Positions 53,796-64,000 of a stretch of 64,000 bases of DNA are shown here, piece after piece. Under the pieces are notes generated by a model, which saw only the letters and a program-made list of their open reading frames with translations, was not told the origin of the DNA and did no database searches. A program made the translations under genes and the position numbers. The stretch lies in assembly GCF_009760925.1 (NCBI RefSeq), contig NZ_VRLV01000020.1, positions 124,001 to 188,000 of the forward strand, written 5' to 3'. The stretch comes from Nonomuraea typhae (GTDB taxonomy: Bacteria; Actinomycetota; Actinomycetes; Streptosporangiales; Streptosporangiaceae). The stretch's first letter is position 1; each line of letters starts with the position of its first letter.

Positions 53796-55238
53796 ATGGA
53801 CCGCACCTTCGCCTGGCGGCCCGTCACAGTGATCGCCCTGGCCACCGCCGTGATCCTGATGACCTTGAGCGGCGCCTACGACTATCACCGTGACGAGCTG
53901 TACTTCCGCATGCTGGCCGAGCGGCCCGCCTGGGGCTACGTGGACCAGCCGCCTCTCACCCCGATGCTGGCCAGGGTGGCCATCGGGGTGTTCGGCGACA
54001 CCCTCACCGCGATCCGCATCCCCGCCGCCCTGTCCGTGGCGGTGTTGCTGGTCGTGGTGGCGCTGATCGTGCGCGAGCTGGGGGGCGGGCGCTTCGCGCA
54101 GGTGCTGAGCGCCCTCGGCGTGGCCACCGGCGGCTTCGTCATGATCGTGGGCCACTCGCTGCTGACGCTCAGCGTGGACCTGCCGCTGTGGACGGCGGCC
54201 ATCCTGTTCGTGCTCAAGGCGCTGCTGCGCGACGAGCCGCGCTGGTGGCTGGCCGTGGGCGCGGTGATCGGCGTGGCCACCTACAACAAGCATCTGATCG
54301 TGATCCTGGTGATCGGCCTGGCGGCCGGGCTGCTGGCCGTGGGGCCGCGCCGGGTGCTGCGCAGCCCGTGGTTGTGGGCGGGGGCGCTGCTGGCGGTGCT
54401 GCTGGCCCTGCCGAACCTGCTCTACCAGGTGGCCAACGGCTGGCCGCAGCTGAAGATGGCGGCGGCGCTGAGCGCGGACAAGGGCGCGGAGATGCGCGCG
54501 TTGTTCCTGCCGATGCAGGTGCTGCTGCTCGGGCCGGCGGCGACGGTGATCGCCGCGTTCGGGTTCGCGCGGCTGTGGCGCGACCGGCGGGTGCGGGCGC
54601 TGGCGGTGGCCTATCCAGTGGCGGGGCTGCTGACCGTGCTCAGCGGCGGCCGTCCCGACTACATCATCGGGCTGCTGGTGCTGTTCTTCGCGGCGGGCTG
54701 CGTGAGCCTGGAGGCGTGGCGGCCGCGCTGGCGCGTCGTGGGCGTCGCGGCGCTGGCGGTGGTGGCGGCGGGCAACACGCTGATCGCGCTGCCGATCGTG
54801 CCGCAGCCGGAGGTGGCGCAGACGGTGATCCCGGAGGCCAACCAGGTGGTCCGCGAGTCGCTGGGCTGGCCGAGCTTCGCCGAGCAGGTGCGCGCGGTGG
54901 TGCGGACGCTGCCGCCGGACGAGCAGGCGCGGGTGATCCTGCTCATGGGCAACTACGGCAACGCGGGCGCGGCGGTCCGCGCGGGCCTGCCGCGCGTGTT
55001 CAGCCCGCACAACCAGTTGTTCGAGTACGGCCCGCCGCCCGAGAGCGGCACGGTGGCGATCACCGTGGACGTGATCAGGCGCGCGATGCGCGAGCAGTTC
55101 ACCAGCTGTCAGGAGGCGGGTGAGATCGACAACGGTCTCGGCCTGGACAATGAGATCCAGGGCAATGCGATCTTCGTGTGCCGGGGGCTCAAGATTCCCT
55201 GGCGGGTGGGCTGGGTGAACTTCCGGCATTACAGCTAG
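53796..55238 (+). CDS. GT39/PMT-type membrane glycosyltransferase (ArnT-like)
   Basis: A 480-residue membrane protein with about 9-11 helices. The acidic loop pair typical of the GT-C fold is in YHRDELYFRMLAERPAWGYVDQPPLTP, where D-E and the later D-Q-P-P match the glycosyltransferase 39/83 family. The C-terminal roughly 100 residues are soluble and outside. The donor is normally a polyprenyl-phosphate sugar, the acceptor a protein or surface lipid. ATG at 53796 appears leaderless. Confidence 0.9.
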   Translation: MDRTFAWRPVTVIALATAVILMTLSGAYDYHRDELYFRMLAERPAWGYVDQPPLTPMLARVAIGVFGDTLTAIRIPAALSVAVLLVVVALIVRELGGGRFAQVLSALGVATGGFVMIVGHSLLTLSVDLPLWTAAILFVLKALLRDEPRWWLAVGAVIGVATYNKHLIVILVIGLAAGLLAVGPRRVLRSPWLWAGALLAVLLALPNLLYQVANGWPQLKMAAALSADKGAEMRALFLPMQVLLLGPAATVIAAFGFARLWRDRRVRALAVAYPVAGLLTVLSGGRPDYIIGLLVLFFAAGCVSLEAWRPRWRVVGVAALAVVAAGNTLIALPIVPQPEVAQTVIPEANQVVRESLGWPSFAEQVRAVVRTLPPDEQARVILLMGNYGNAGAAVRAGLPRVFSPHNQLFEYGPPPESGTVAITVDVIRRAMREQFTSCQEAGEIDNGLGLDNEIQGNAIFVCRGLKIPWRVGWVNFRHYS

Positions 55239-55327
55239 AAAACCCGAATTACCAGATTGACTCTTGCCAACTCGACCGTGTCGAATCACGCTCTCCACAT
55301 GGTTGTCAAGATCGCCTAGGAGAGCGC

Positions 55328-58821
<3,494 letters not shown>

Positions 58822-58825
<4 letters not shown>

Positions 58826-59586
58826 CCGGGTTCGACCGGCGTCAGCCCCGGCCGCTTGGGGCTGACGCCGTCTCCCGAGGAGCGGCCGTGCAGGCGCCGG
58901 TTGATCCAGGGACCGAGGAACTCCCTGGCCCAGCGCAGGTCGTCGCGCCGCGCGTGCCGCCACAGGACCGGGCTGCGCGGCGGGTAGGGCCGGCGCCAGT
59001 CCTCGGCGACCGGCACCCCGAGCACCTCGGCGGCGGCCAGCGCCACCCGGCGGTGGCCGTCGCTGTTGAGGTGCAGCCGGTCGGAGTTCCACGCCCGCGG
59101 GTCGCGCAGCACCGCCATCGGCCACATGTCGACCAGAAGGGTGCCGTAGCGCCGCGCGATGTCGTGGATGTGGAGGTTGTAGACCTCGATCTTGCTGTGG
59201 GCCAGCCGCATGACGGGGACCTGCCGCAGGTCGAAGCCGGTGAACAGCATCACCGTGGCGCCCGCTTCCGTGAGGGCCCGTACTCCTTCCTCCAGCCGCC
59301 TGGCCACGATCGCCGGGCCGCTGCCGGGCCGCAGGATGTCGTTGCCGCCCGCGCACAGCGAGACCACGTCGGCGCCCATCGCGACGGCCTCCGGCACCTG
59401 CTCGCCGACGATCTCGTCGATCAGGCGGCCGCGCACGGCGAGGTTGGCGTAACGCAGTCCCGGCTCGTGGGCTTCGATGTGCTCAGCGAGCCGGTCGGCC
59501 CAGCCGCGGAAGCCGTCGTCGGCCGGGTCTTCGAGTCCTTCGGTAAAGCTGTCCCCTAGGGCGACATACGAGGTAATTCGTCCCAT
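58822..59586 (-). CDS. SGNH/GDSL hydrolase
   Basis: A 254-residue cytoplasmic-looking esterase. GDSL block ALGDSFTEG (Ser near residue 12), block III GGNDIL and block V DRLHLNSDGH (Asp and His) are all present, as in SGNH lipases/esterases of actinobacteria. The stop codon shares the CTAG tetranucleotide with the convergent protease stop. The C-terminal residues (DGVSPKRPGLTPVEP) are encoded by the protease's terminator hairpin. ATG at 59586 has no clear ribosome site. Substrate unknown. Confidence 0.92.
58838..58869 (+). terminator. Perfect 12-bp hairpin terminator within the SGNH coding end
   Basis: GGCGTCAGCCCC (58838-58849) pairs perfectly with GGGGCTGACGCC (58858-58869) around an 8-base loop, starting 13 bp after the protease stop. 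It lies inside the 3' coding end of the opposite-strand SGNH gene, so the sequence serves two functions. Confidence 0.75.
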
Positions 59587-59696
59587 GACCGGATAGTTTG
59601 CCGGGTGTCATCCGCCCTACGCGACCGTAGGTCCATCCGCCGGGGGCCCTGGAACGAATGAGGAGGCACACGTCCCGACCCGAAGGAGTTTCATTC

Positions 59697-60533
59697 ATGC
59701 GTAAGACAGTGGCGATCGTGCTGTGCGCGGGCGGCCTCCTGGGCTCGGCGCCGGCCGCTCTCGCGGCCGCGCCCTCCGCCGCCGCGCCGCGGGTGGTCGG
59801 CCTGACCGACTCCGGAACCCTCGTCGCCTTCCGCGCCGACCGGCCCGGCACCGTGACCGACCTCGGCAAGATCACCGGCCTGGACGGCGACGCCACGGTG
59901 ATCGGCATCGACCACCGCGTCCAGGACGGCAAGCTGTACGCCGTGGGCGACAAGGGCGGCGTCTACACCCTGTCCGGCAAGGGCAAGGCCACCAAGGTCT
60001 CCCAGCTGACCGTCGCGCTCGACGGCGCCTCCTTCGGCGTCGACTTCAACCCGGCCGCCAACCGGCTGCGCGTCATCAGCGACACCGGCCAGAACCTGCG
60101 CCACAACCTCGACGACCCGGCCGGCGCCCCGGCCCCCGGCACGACCGCGGCCGACGGCAGGCTCACCGGCCCGACCGGCGCCACCGCCACGGGCGTCACC
60201 GCCGCCGCCTACACCAACAACGACCTGGACGCCGCCACCGCCACGACGTTGTTCGACGTGGACACCGCGGGCGACCAGGTCGTCATCCAGTCACCGGCCA
60301 ACGCCGGCAACCTCGCCCCCACCGGCAAGCTCGGCGTGGACGCCGCCGCCCCGGCCGGCTTCGACATCTACACCGGCCGCCGCGGCGACAACACCGCCTA
60401 CGCCGCGCTCCAGGCGGACGGCGCCGCCCGTTTCTTCCTCGTCAACCCGCTGACCGGCGCGGCCGCCCGGGTTGGCGCGTTCCCGGCACGCCGCCAGGTC
60501 GTCGACATCGCCCTGCCGCTCAACCAGGGCTGA
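59697..60533 (+). CDS. Secreted DUF4394-family protein
   Basis: A 278-residue protein. A clear signal peptide (MRKTVAIVLCAGGLLGSAPAALAA) is followed by a DUF4394 beta-propeller-like domain with the repeated family stretches VIGIDHRVQDGKLYAVGDKGG, FGVDFNPAANRLRVIS and AAYTNND. The family is extracellular and of unknown function. ATG at 59697 follows AAGGAG. It stands alone; the upstream SGNH gene is divergent. Confidence 0.9.
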   Translation: MRKTVAIVLCAGGLLGSAPAALAAAPSAAAPRVVGLTDSGTLVAFRADRPGTVTDLGKITGLDGDATVIGIDHRVQDGKLYAVGDKGGVYTLSGKGKATKVSQLTVALDGASFGVDFNPAANRLRVISDTGQNLRHNLDDPAGAPAPGTTAADGRLTGPTGATATGVTAAAYTNNDLDAATATTLFDVDTAGDQVVIQSPANAGNLAPTGKLGVDAAAPAGFDIYTGRRGDNTAYAALQADGAARFFLVNPLTGAAARVGAFPARRQVVDIALPLNQG

Positions 60534-60616
60534 GGCCCGGCTCCGCCCCGCCCGGCCCCACCCCGGGCGCGAACCCCCTTGCTCCCCCGCCCGCCCGTCT
60601 GTTACCCGTTGAAGAT

Positions 60617-62197
60617 ATGCGGGGGAGACATCCGATTAGCGTGACACGGGACCTGGCCATCCCGATGCCCGACGGCATCCAGCTCATGGCCGACCACTAC
60701 GCACCCAAGGGCGCCGTCGACGCCCCTGCCGTGCTCGTCCGATCCCCATACGGCCGGAGGGGCCCCTTCGGCTGGATGGTCGGCCGCGGCTTCGCCCGCC
60801 AGGGCTTCCACGTGCTCATCCAGTCCTGCCGGGGCGGCTTCGGCTCCGGCGGGCTGAGCGATCCGCTCGGCGACGAGCACGACGACGGCCTGGCCACCAT
60901 CGCCTGGATGCGCGAGCAACCCTGGTACGGCGGGCGGTTCGCCACGTTCGGCCCCTCCTACCTGGGCTACACGCAGTGGGCCGTCGCCCCCTACGCCGGC
61001 CCCGACCTGCGCGCGATGGCCACGCAGATCACCGCCTCGCAGTTCCGCGACGCCGCCTACGTGGGCGGGGCCTTCGCCCTGGAGTCGGCGCTCAGCTGGA
61101 CCACGCTGACCGACACCCTCACCCGCCGCTTCGGCGGCACCGCGTTGTTCACCGCGCCCCGGCTGACCCGCCGGGCGGTGCTGTCGGGCCGCCCGATGGC
61201 CGAGTTCGACCTGGTCTCCGCCGGGCACCAGCTGCCCTTCTACCAGGACCTGCTCACCCACCACGGGGACGAGCCCTCCGCGCCGTACTGGGCCAAGCGC
61301 GACTTCTCCCCCGACGTGGCCGACGTCGAGGCCGCGGTCACCATGCTCGGCGGCTGGTACGACGTCTTCCTGCCCTGGCAGGTCAACGACTACCTGACCA
61401 TGCGCAGGGCGGGCCGCCGGCCGTACCTGACCATCGGCCCGTGGTACCACGTGGACCCGCGGCACAGCCGGCCCGCGCTGGCCGAGGCGCTGGCCTGGTA
61501 CCGGGCCCACCTGCTCGGCGACTTCTCCGCCCTGCGCGCCGACCCGGTGCGCCTGTTCATCACCGGGGCGAACGAGTGGCGTGACTACCCCGACTGGCCG
61601 GTGCCCGGGATGAGCCCGTCCCGCTGGCACCTGCACGCCGGGTTCAACCTCTTCCCCGAGGATCCCTCGCCCTCCGCGCCCGACCGGTTCCGCTACCACC
61701 CCTCCCATCCCACGCCGGTGATCGGCGGCCCGGTGCTCCTGGCCGACTCCCGCCCCCGCGACCAGCGCCGGCTGGAGGCCCGCCGCGACGTGCTCGTCTA
61801 CACCTCCCCGCCGCTGCCGGCCGACACCGAGATGATCGGCCCCGTCTCGGCCGAGCTGTTCGTCCGCTCCAGCGCGCCGTGCGCCGACGTGGTGGTGCGG
61901 GTCTGCGAGGTGAGCCCCTCGGGCGTCTCCAGGAACATCTGCGAGGGGGTACGGCGGACCCTGTCCTCGCCCGGCGACATCCGGCGGGTGCCGGTGGAGC
62001 TGTGGCCGATAGGCCATCGGTTCCGCCGCGGCCACAGCATCCGCGTGCACGTGGCGGCCGGGGCCTATCCGACCATCGCCCGCAACCCGGGCACCGGGCG
62101 GCCGCTGGCCGACGGCGGGCCGATGATCCCGGCCGACATCGAGGTCTTCCACACCCCGGAGCACCCTTCGGCGGTGATGCTGCCCACGGTCGGCTGA
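60617..62197 (+). CDS. CocE/NonD family alpha/beta hydrolase 2
   Basis: A 526-residue hydrolase with AIPMPDGIQLMADHY, RSPYGRRG, the nucleophile TFGPSYLGYTQW (Gly-x-Ser-Tyr), TIGPWYHVDP with the catalytic His region and a C-terminal X-Pro_dipeptidyl_C domain. ATG at 60617 keeps the usual spacing to MPDG but has a poor ribosome site; GTG at 60641 is an alternative. No signal peptide. It is distinct from the CocE protein at 2946-4634 (about 40 residues shorter, few shared stretches outside motifs). Confidence 0.9.
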   Translation: MRGRHPISVTRDLAIPMPDGIQLMADHYAPKGAVDAPAVLVRSPYGRRGPFGWMVGRGFARQGFHVLIQSCRGGFGSGGLSDPLGDEHDDGLATIAWMREQPWYGGRFATFGPSYLGYTQWAVAPYAGPDLRAMATQITASQFRDAAYVGGAFALESALSWTTLTDTLTRRFGGTALFTAPRLTRRAVLSGRPMAEFDLVSAGHQLPFYQDLLTHHGDEPSAPYWAKRDFSPDVADVEAAVTMLGGWYDVFLPWQVNDYLTMRRAGRRPYLTIGPWYHVDPRHSRPALAEALAWYRAHLLGDFSALRADPVRLFITGANEWRDYPDWPVPGMSPSRWHLHAGFNLFPEDPSPSAPDRFRYHPSHPTPVIGGPVLLADSRPRDQRRLEARRDVLVYTSPPLPADTEMIGPVSAELFVRSSAPCADVVVRVCEVSPSGVSRNICEGVRRTLSSPGDIRRVPVELWPIGHRFRRGHSIRVHVAAGAYPTIARNPGTGRPLADGGPMIPADIEVFHTPEHPSAVMLPTVG

Positions 62198-62240
62198 TCG
62201 CCGCGGCGCCGGGCCGTACCCGGGCGATTAGAGTCGGGGT

Positions 62241-63299
62241 GTGCGCGCCTCGCGGTTGATGTCGGTGATCCTGCTGCTCCAGGGCAGAGGCGGGATGACC
62301 GCGGCCGAGCTGGCCCAGGAGCTGGAGGTCTCCGAGCGCACCGTGCACCGTGACGTGCTGGCGCTGGCCGAGGCCGGGGTCCCGGTCTACGCCGACCGGG
62401 GGCGGGGTGGCGGGTACCGGCTGCTGGAGGGGTATCGCACCCGGCTGACCGGGCTGGACCGGGCCGAGGCGGAGGCGTTGTTCCTGTCCGGGGTGCCGGG
62501 TGCGCTGCGCGAGATGGGGCTGCAGGACGTGGCGGCGACCGCCCGGCTGAAGGCGGCGGCGGCGCTCTCCCCCGGGCTGCGGGACGCCCCTTCTACCGCG
62601 GCGCAGCGCTTCCATCTGGACGCTCCGGGGTGGTTCGCGGGCGAGGACCCGCCGCCGGCCGCGCTGGCGCCGCTGGCCAGGGCGGTGTGGAGTGACCGGG
62701 CGGTCTCCCTGGTCTACAGGGGCAGGCAGCGGGTGGTGTCCCCGTATGGGCTCGTGCTGAAGGCCGGGGTCTGGTATCTGGTCGCGCAGGCCGGAAATTT
62801 CCTGACTTATCGGGTGGATCGGGTCGAGGAGGTCACCTCGCGGGAGGAGAGCTTCGAGCGGGACCCGGACTTCGACCTCGCGGTGTACTGGCAGCGGCAG
62901 TCGGCGCGCTTCGCCCGGTCGCTGCTGCGGGACACGGTCACCCTGCGGCTCACGCCGGCGGGGGTGCGGATGCTCCGTTACATCGCCGATCCGGCCGCCC
63001 TCGAGGACGCGCTGCGGTCGGTGCGCGAGGACGGCACGATCGAGCTGGCGGTGGAGTCGGTGCAGGTGGCGTTCACGCAGGTGCTGCGCTTCGGGGCGGA
63101 GGCCGAGGTGCTGGCGCCGCCGGAGCTGCGCGCGATGGTGGGCGCGGCGGCGGCCCGGATGGCCGCCCTGTACGAGCACCGCGCCCACGACGGCCGGCTC
63201 GACCACGGCCAGGCCGACCACGGCCGGGCCGACCATCGCCAGGCTGACCACGGCCAGGCCGGCGACGGCCGGCTCCGGGCCGCTTCGGCTCAGCGGTAG
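62241..63299 (+). CDS. WYL-domain transcriptional regulator
   Basis: A 352-residue regulator: HTH_11 winged helix (LMSVILLLQGRGGMTAAELAQELEVSERTVHRDVLALAEAG), then a WYL domain (VVSPYGLVLKAGVWYLVAQAG) and a WCX C-terminal domain. The last about 40 residues are a low-complexity tail of DHGQA-like repeats. GTG at 62241 lacks a Shine-Dalgarno; TAGAGT six bases upstream suggests a leaderless start. It overlaps the convergent SDR gene by 10 bp. WYL proteins sense ligands, some DNA damage-linked. Confidence 0.92.
   Translation: MRASRLMSVILLLQGRGGMTAAELAQELEVSERTVHRDVLALAEAGVPVYADRGRGGGYRLLEGYRTRLTGLDRAEAEALFLSGVPGALREMGLQDVAATARLKAAAALSPGLRDAPSTAAQRFHLDAPGWFAGEDPPPAALAPLARAVWSDRAVSLVYRGRQRVVSPYGLVLKAGVWYLVAQAGNFLTYRVDRVEEVTSREESFERDPDFDLAVYWQRQSARFARSLLRDTVTLRLTPAGVRMLRYIADPAALEDALRSVREDGTIELAVESVQVAFTQVLRFGAEAEVLAPPELRAMVGAAAARMAALYEHRAHDGRLDHGQADHGRADHRQADHGQAGDGRLRAASAQR
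63201..63260. repeat. Four 15-bp tandem repeats at the 3' end of the WYL gene
   Basis: Units of the form GACCACGGCCAGGCC (with variants GGG and CATCG) repeat four times in frame (63201-63215, 63216-63230, 63231-63245, 63246-63260), encoding DHGQA-type pentapeptides. Confidence 0.9.
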
Positions 63300-64000
63300 T
63301 CGGCCGCGTCCGCCTGCTTGCCGCCTTCCTCGACCTCGTCGATGTAGCGCCACACGTCCGGCCGGCTGCCGTCGAGGTCGGTGAAGCCGTAGACCCGGGC
63401 CAGGCTGCCGCTGTCCAGGGACTGCCCGCTCCAGCGCATCTTGTCCGGGTCCTGGGCCAGCGCGACCACGGCGCGCCCGGCGAAGGCGGGCGTCTCGGAG
63501 ACGGCCCAGGTGGGGTTGTTGGGGATCCAGTCGCGCCAGGTCTCCTCGGTGACGCCGAAGTTCTCCAGCATCGCCTCCGAGCGCAGGAACCCGGGGGACA
63601 GCGCCACGGCGGCGCAGCCGTACTCGCGCAGGTCGTGGGAGAGCGCGTAGGCCAGGCGGGTGACGGAGGTCTTGGCCTGGTCGTAGAAGAGCGAGAGCCG
63701 GTAGTGGTCGTCGTTGTACCTCTTGGTCCCGTCGGTGACCTCGACGACCAGCCCGCCGGGCTTCTTCGACAGCAGCGGCAGCGCGTAGTGGCTGGTGATG
63801 ATGTGGGTGTCGACGGCCAGCCGCAGCAGGCGCAGCCCCTTGCCGAGGTCGTGCTCCCAGACCGGGACGTTCCACTGGGTCAGCCTGTCACCGCCCCACA
63901 CGTCGTTGACCAGCACGTCGAGCTGCCCCTGCTCACGCTCGATCCGCTCGACCAGGGCCTTGACCTGTTCCTCGTCGAGGTGGTCCACCTGGACCGGGAT
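63290..64000 (-). CDS. Short-chain dehydrogenase/reductase, N-terminus beyond the window
   Basis: The frame runs off the right edge. The visible 236 residues cover most of an SDR: LDVLVNDVWGG (NAG-like), the active-site YxxxK in LFYDQAKTS, and ALSPGFLRSEAML. The Rossmann TGxxxGIG motif and the start are outside. The C-terminus (SLARVYGFTDLDGSRPDV) matches actinobacterial SDRs of unknown substrate. Overlap with the WYL gene is 10 bp, tail to tail. Confidence 0.9.
   Translation of the reverse strand: MPVQVDHLDEEQVKALVERIEREQGQLDVLVNDVWGGDRLTQWNVPVWEHDLGKGLRLLRLAVDTHIITSHYALPLLSKKPGGLVVEVTDGTKRYNDDHYRLSLFYDQAKTSVTRLAYALSHDLREYGCAAVALSPGFLRSEAMLENFGVTEETWRDWIPNNPTWAVSETPAFAGRAVVALAQDPDKMRWSGQSLDSGSLARVYGFTDLDGSRPDVWRYIDEVEEGGKQADAADYR

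Noticed and set aside
63201..63260. Short repeats resembling a CRISPR array
   Set aside because: Units are contiguous, 15 bp, in frame within a coding region and without spacers; no cas genes are present in the window.

Overview
The window is very GC-rich DNA from a filamentous actinomycete. Evidence: strong third-position GC, frequent GTG/TTG starts, many 4-bp ATGA/GTGA gene overlaps, apparently leaderless promoters, and actinobacterial families such as WYL and ROK regulators and large nSTAND-WD40 proteins. A Streptosporangiaceae/Nonomuraea-like or Streptomyces-like host is my inference; no rRNA or tRNA gene is present to confirm it.

Layout. 1-3.0 kb: a fadAB-type beta-oxidation pair, cut at the left edge. 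2.9-7.2 kb: a coupled CocE-type hydrolase and beta-lactamase-fold hydrolase, divergent from a cytochrome P450 across an 18-bp inverted repeat. 7.1-15.3 kb: a complete four-gene Wadjet defence operon (jetABCD, DUF2397/DUF2398/SMC/DUF2399 type), minus strand. 15.4-19.9 kb: Gfo/Idh/MocA oxidoreductase, a degenerate ROK regulator, an MFS exporter and a second, shortened ROK protein. 19.9-29.6 kb: ten tightly packed plus-strand genes that look like an undescribed biosynthetic cluster: NodB-type deacetylase, AurF-type diiron oxygenase, two divergent dCTP-deaminase-like proteins, GT4 glycosyltransferase, HAD phosphatase, GH3 protein without its nucleophile, CTP synthase paralogue, HIT protein and DegT-type PLP aminotransferase. 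29.6-32.7 kb: a decay zone with remnants of an alpha/beta hydrolase, a LysR regulator and an MFS transporter around an intact DJ-1/GlxA pair.

33.0-34.4 kb: a BNR beta-propeller with a MoaD/ThiS-fold protein. 34.5-38.9 kb: an envelope glycan operon (processive GT2, 35-residue membrane protein, OafA-type acyltransferase, GH16 lipoprotein). 38.9-46.9 kb: beta-lactamase-like protein, ThyX, a secreted M4 protease with a strong terminator, DoxX/MarR pair, a membrane protein and an amidohydrolase. 47.1-51.3 kb: a 1,414-residue nSTAND-WD40 protein. 51.3-53.6 kb: fused anthranilate synthase preceded by a Trp-Trp leader peptide and hairpin (attenuation). 53.8-64 kb: GT39-type mannosyltransferase, a large secreted subtilase with malectin domain, SGNH hydrolase, DUF4394 protein, second CocE-type hydrolase, WYL regulator and an SDR cut by the right edge.

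How the genes may work together: in the 19.9-29.6 kb cluster, CTP synthase and the dCTP-deaminase-like pair point to a pyrimidine nucleotide precursor. The GT4, NodB, DegT and HAD proteins point to an amino-sugar unit, and the AurF-like enzyme to N-oxygenation. The MFS exporter and ROK protein just upstream may provide export and control. The best reading is an N-oxygenated aminosugar-nucleoside-like metabolite, which is inference. The Wadjet operon and possibly the nSTAND protein make this a region with both defence and secondary-metabolism islands.
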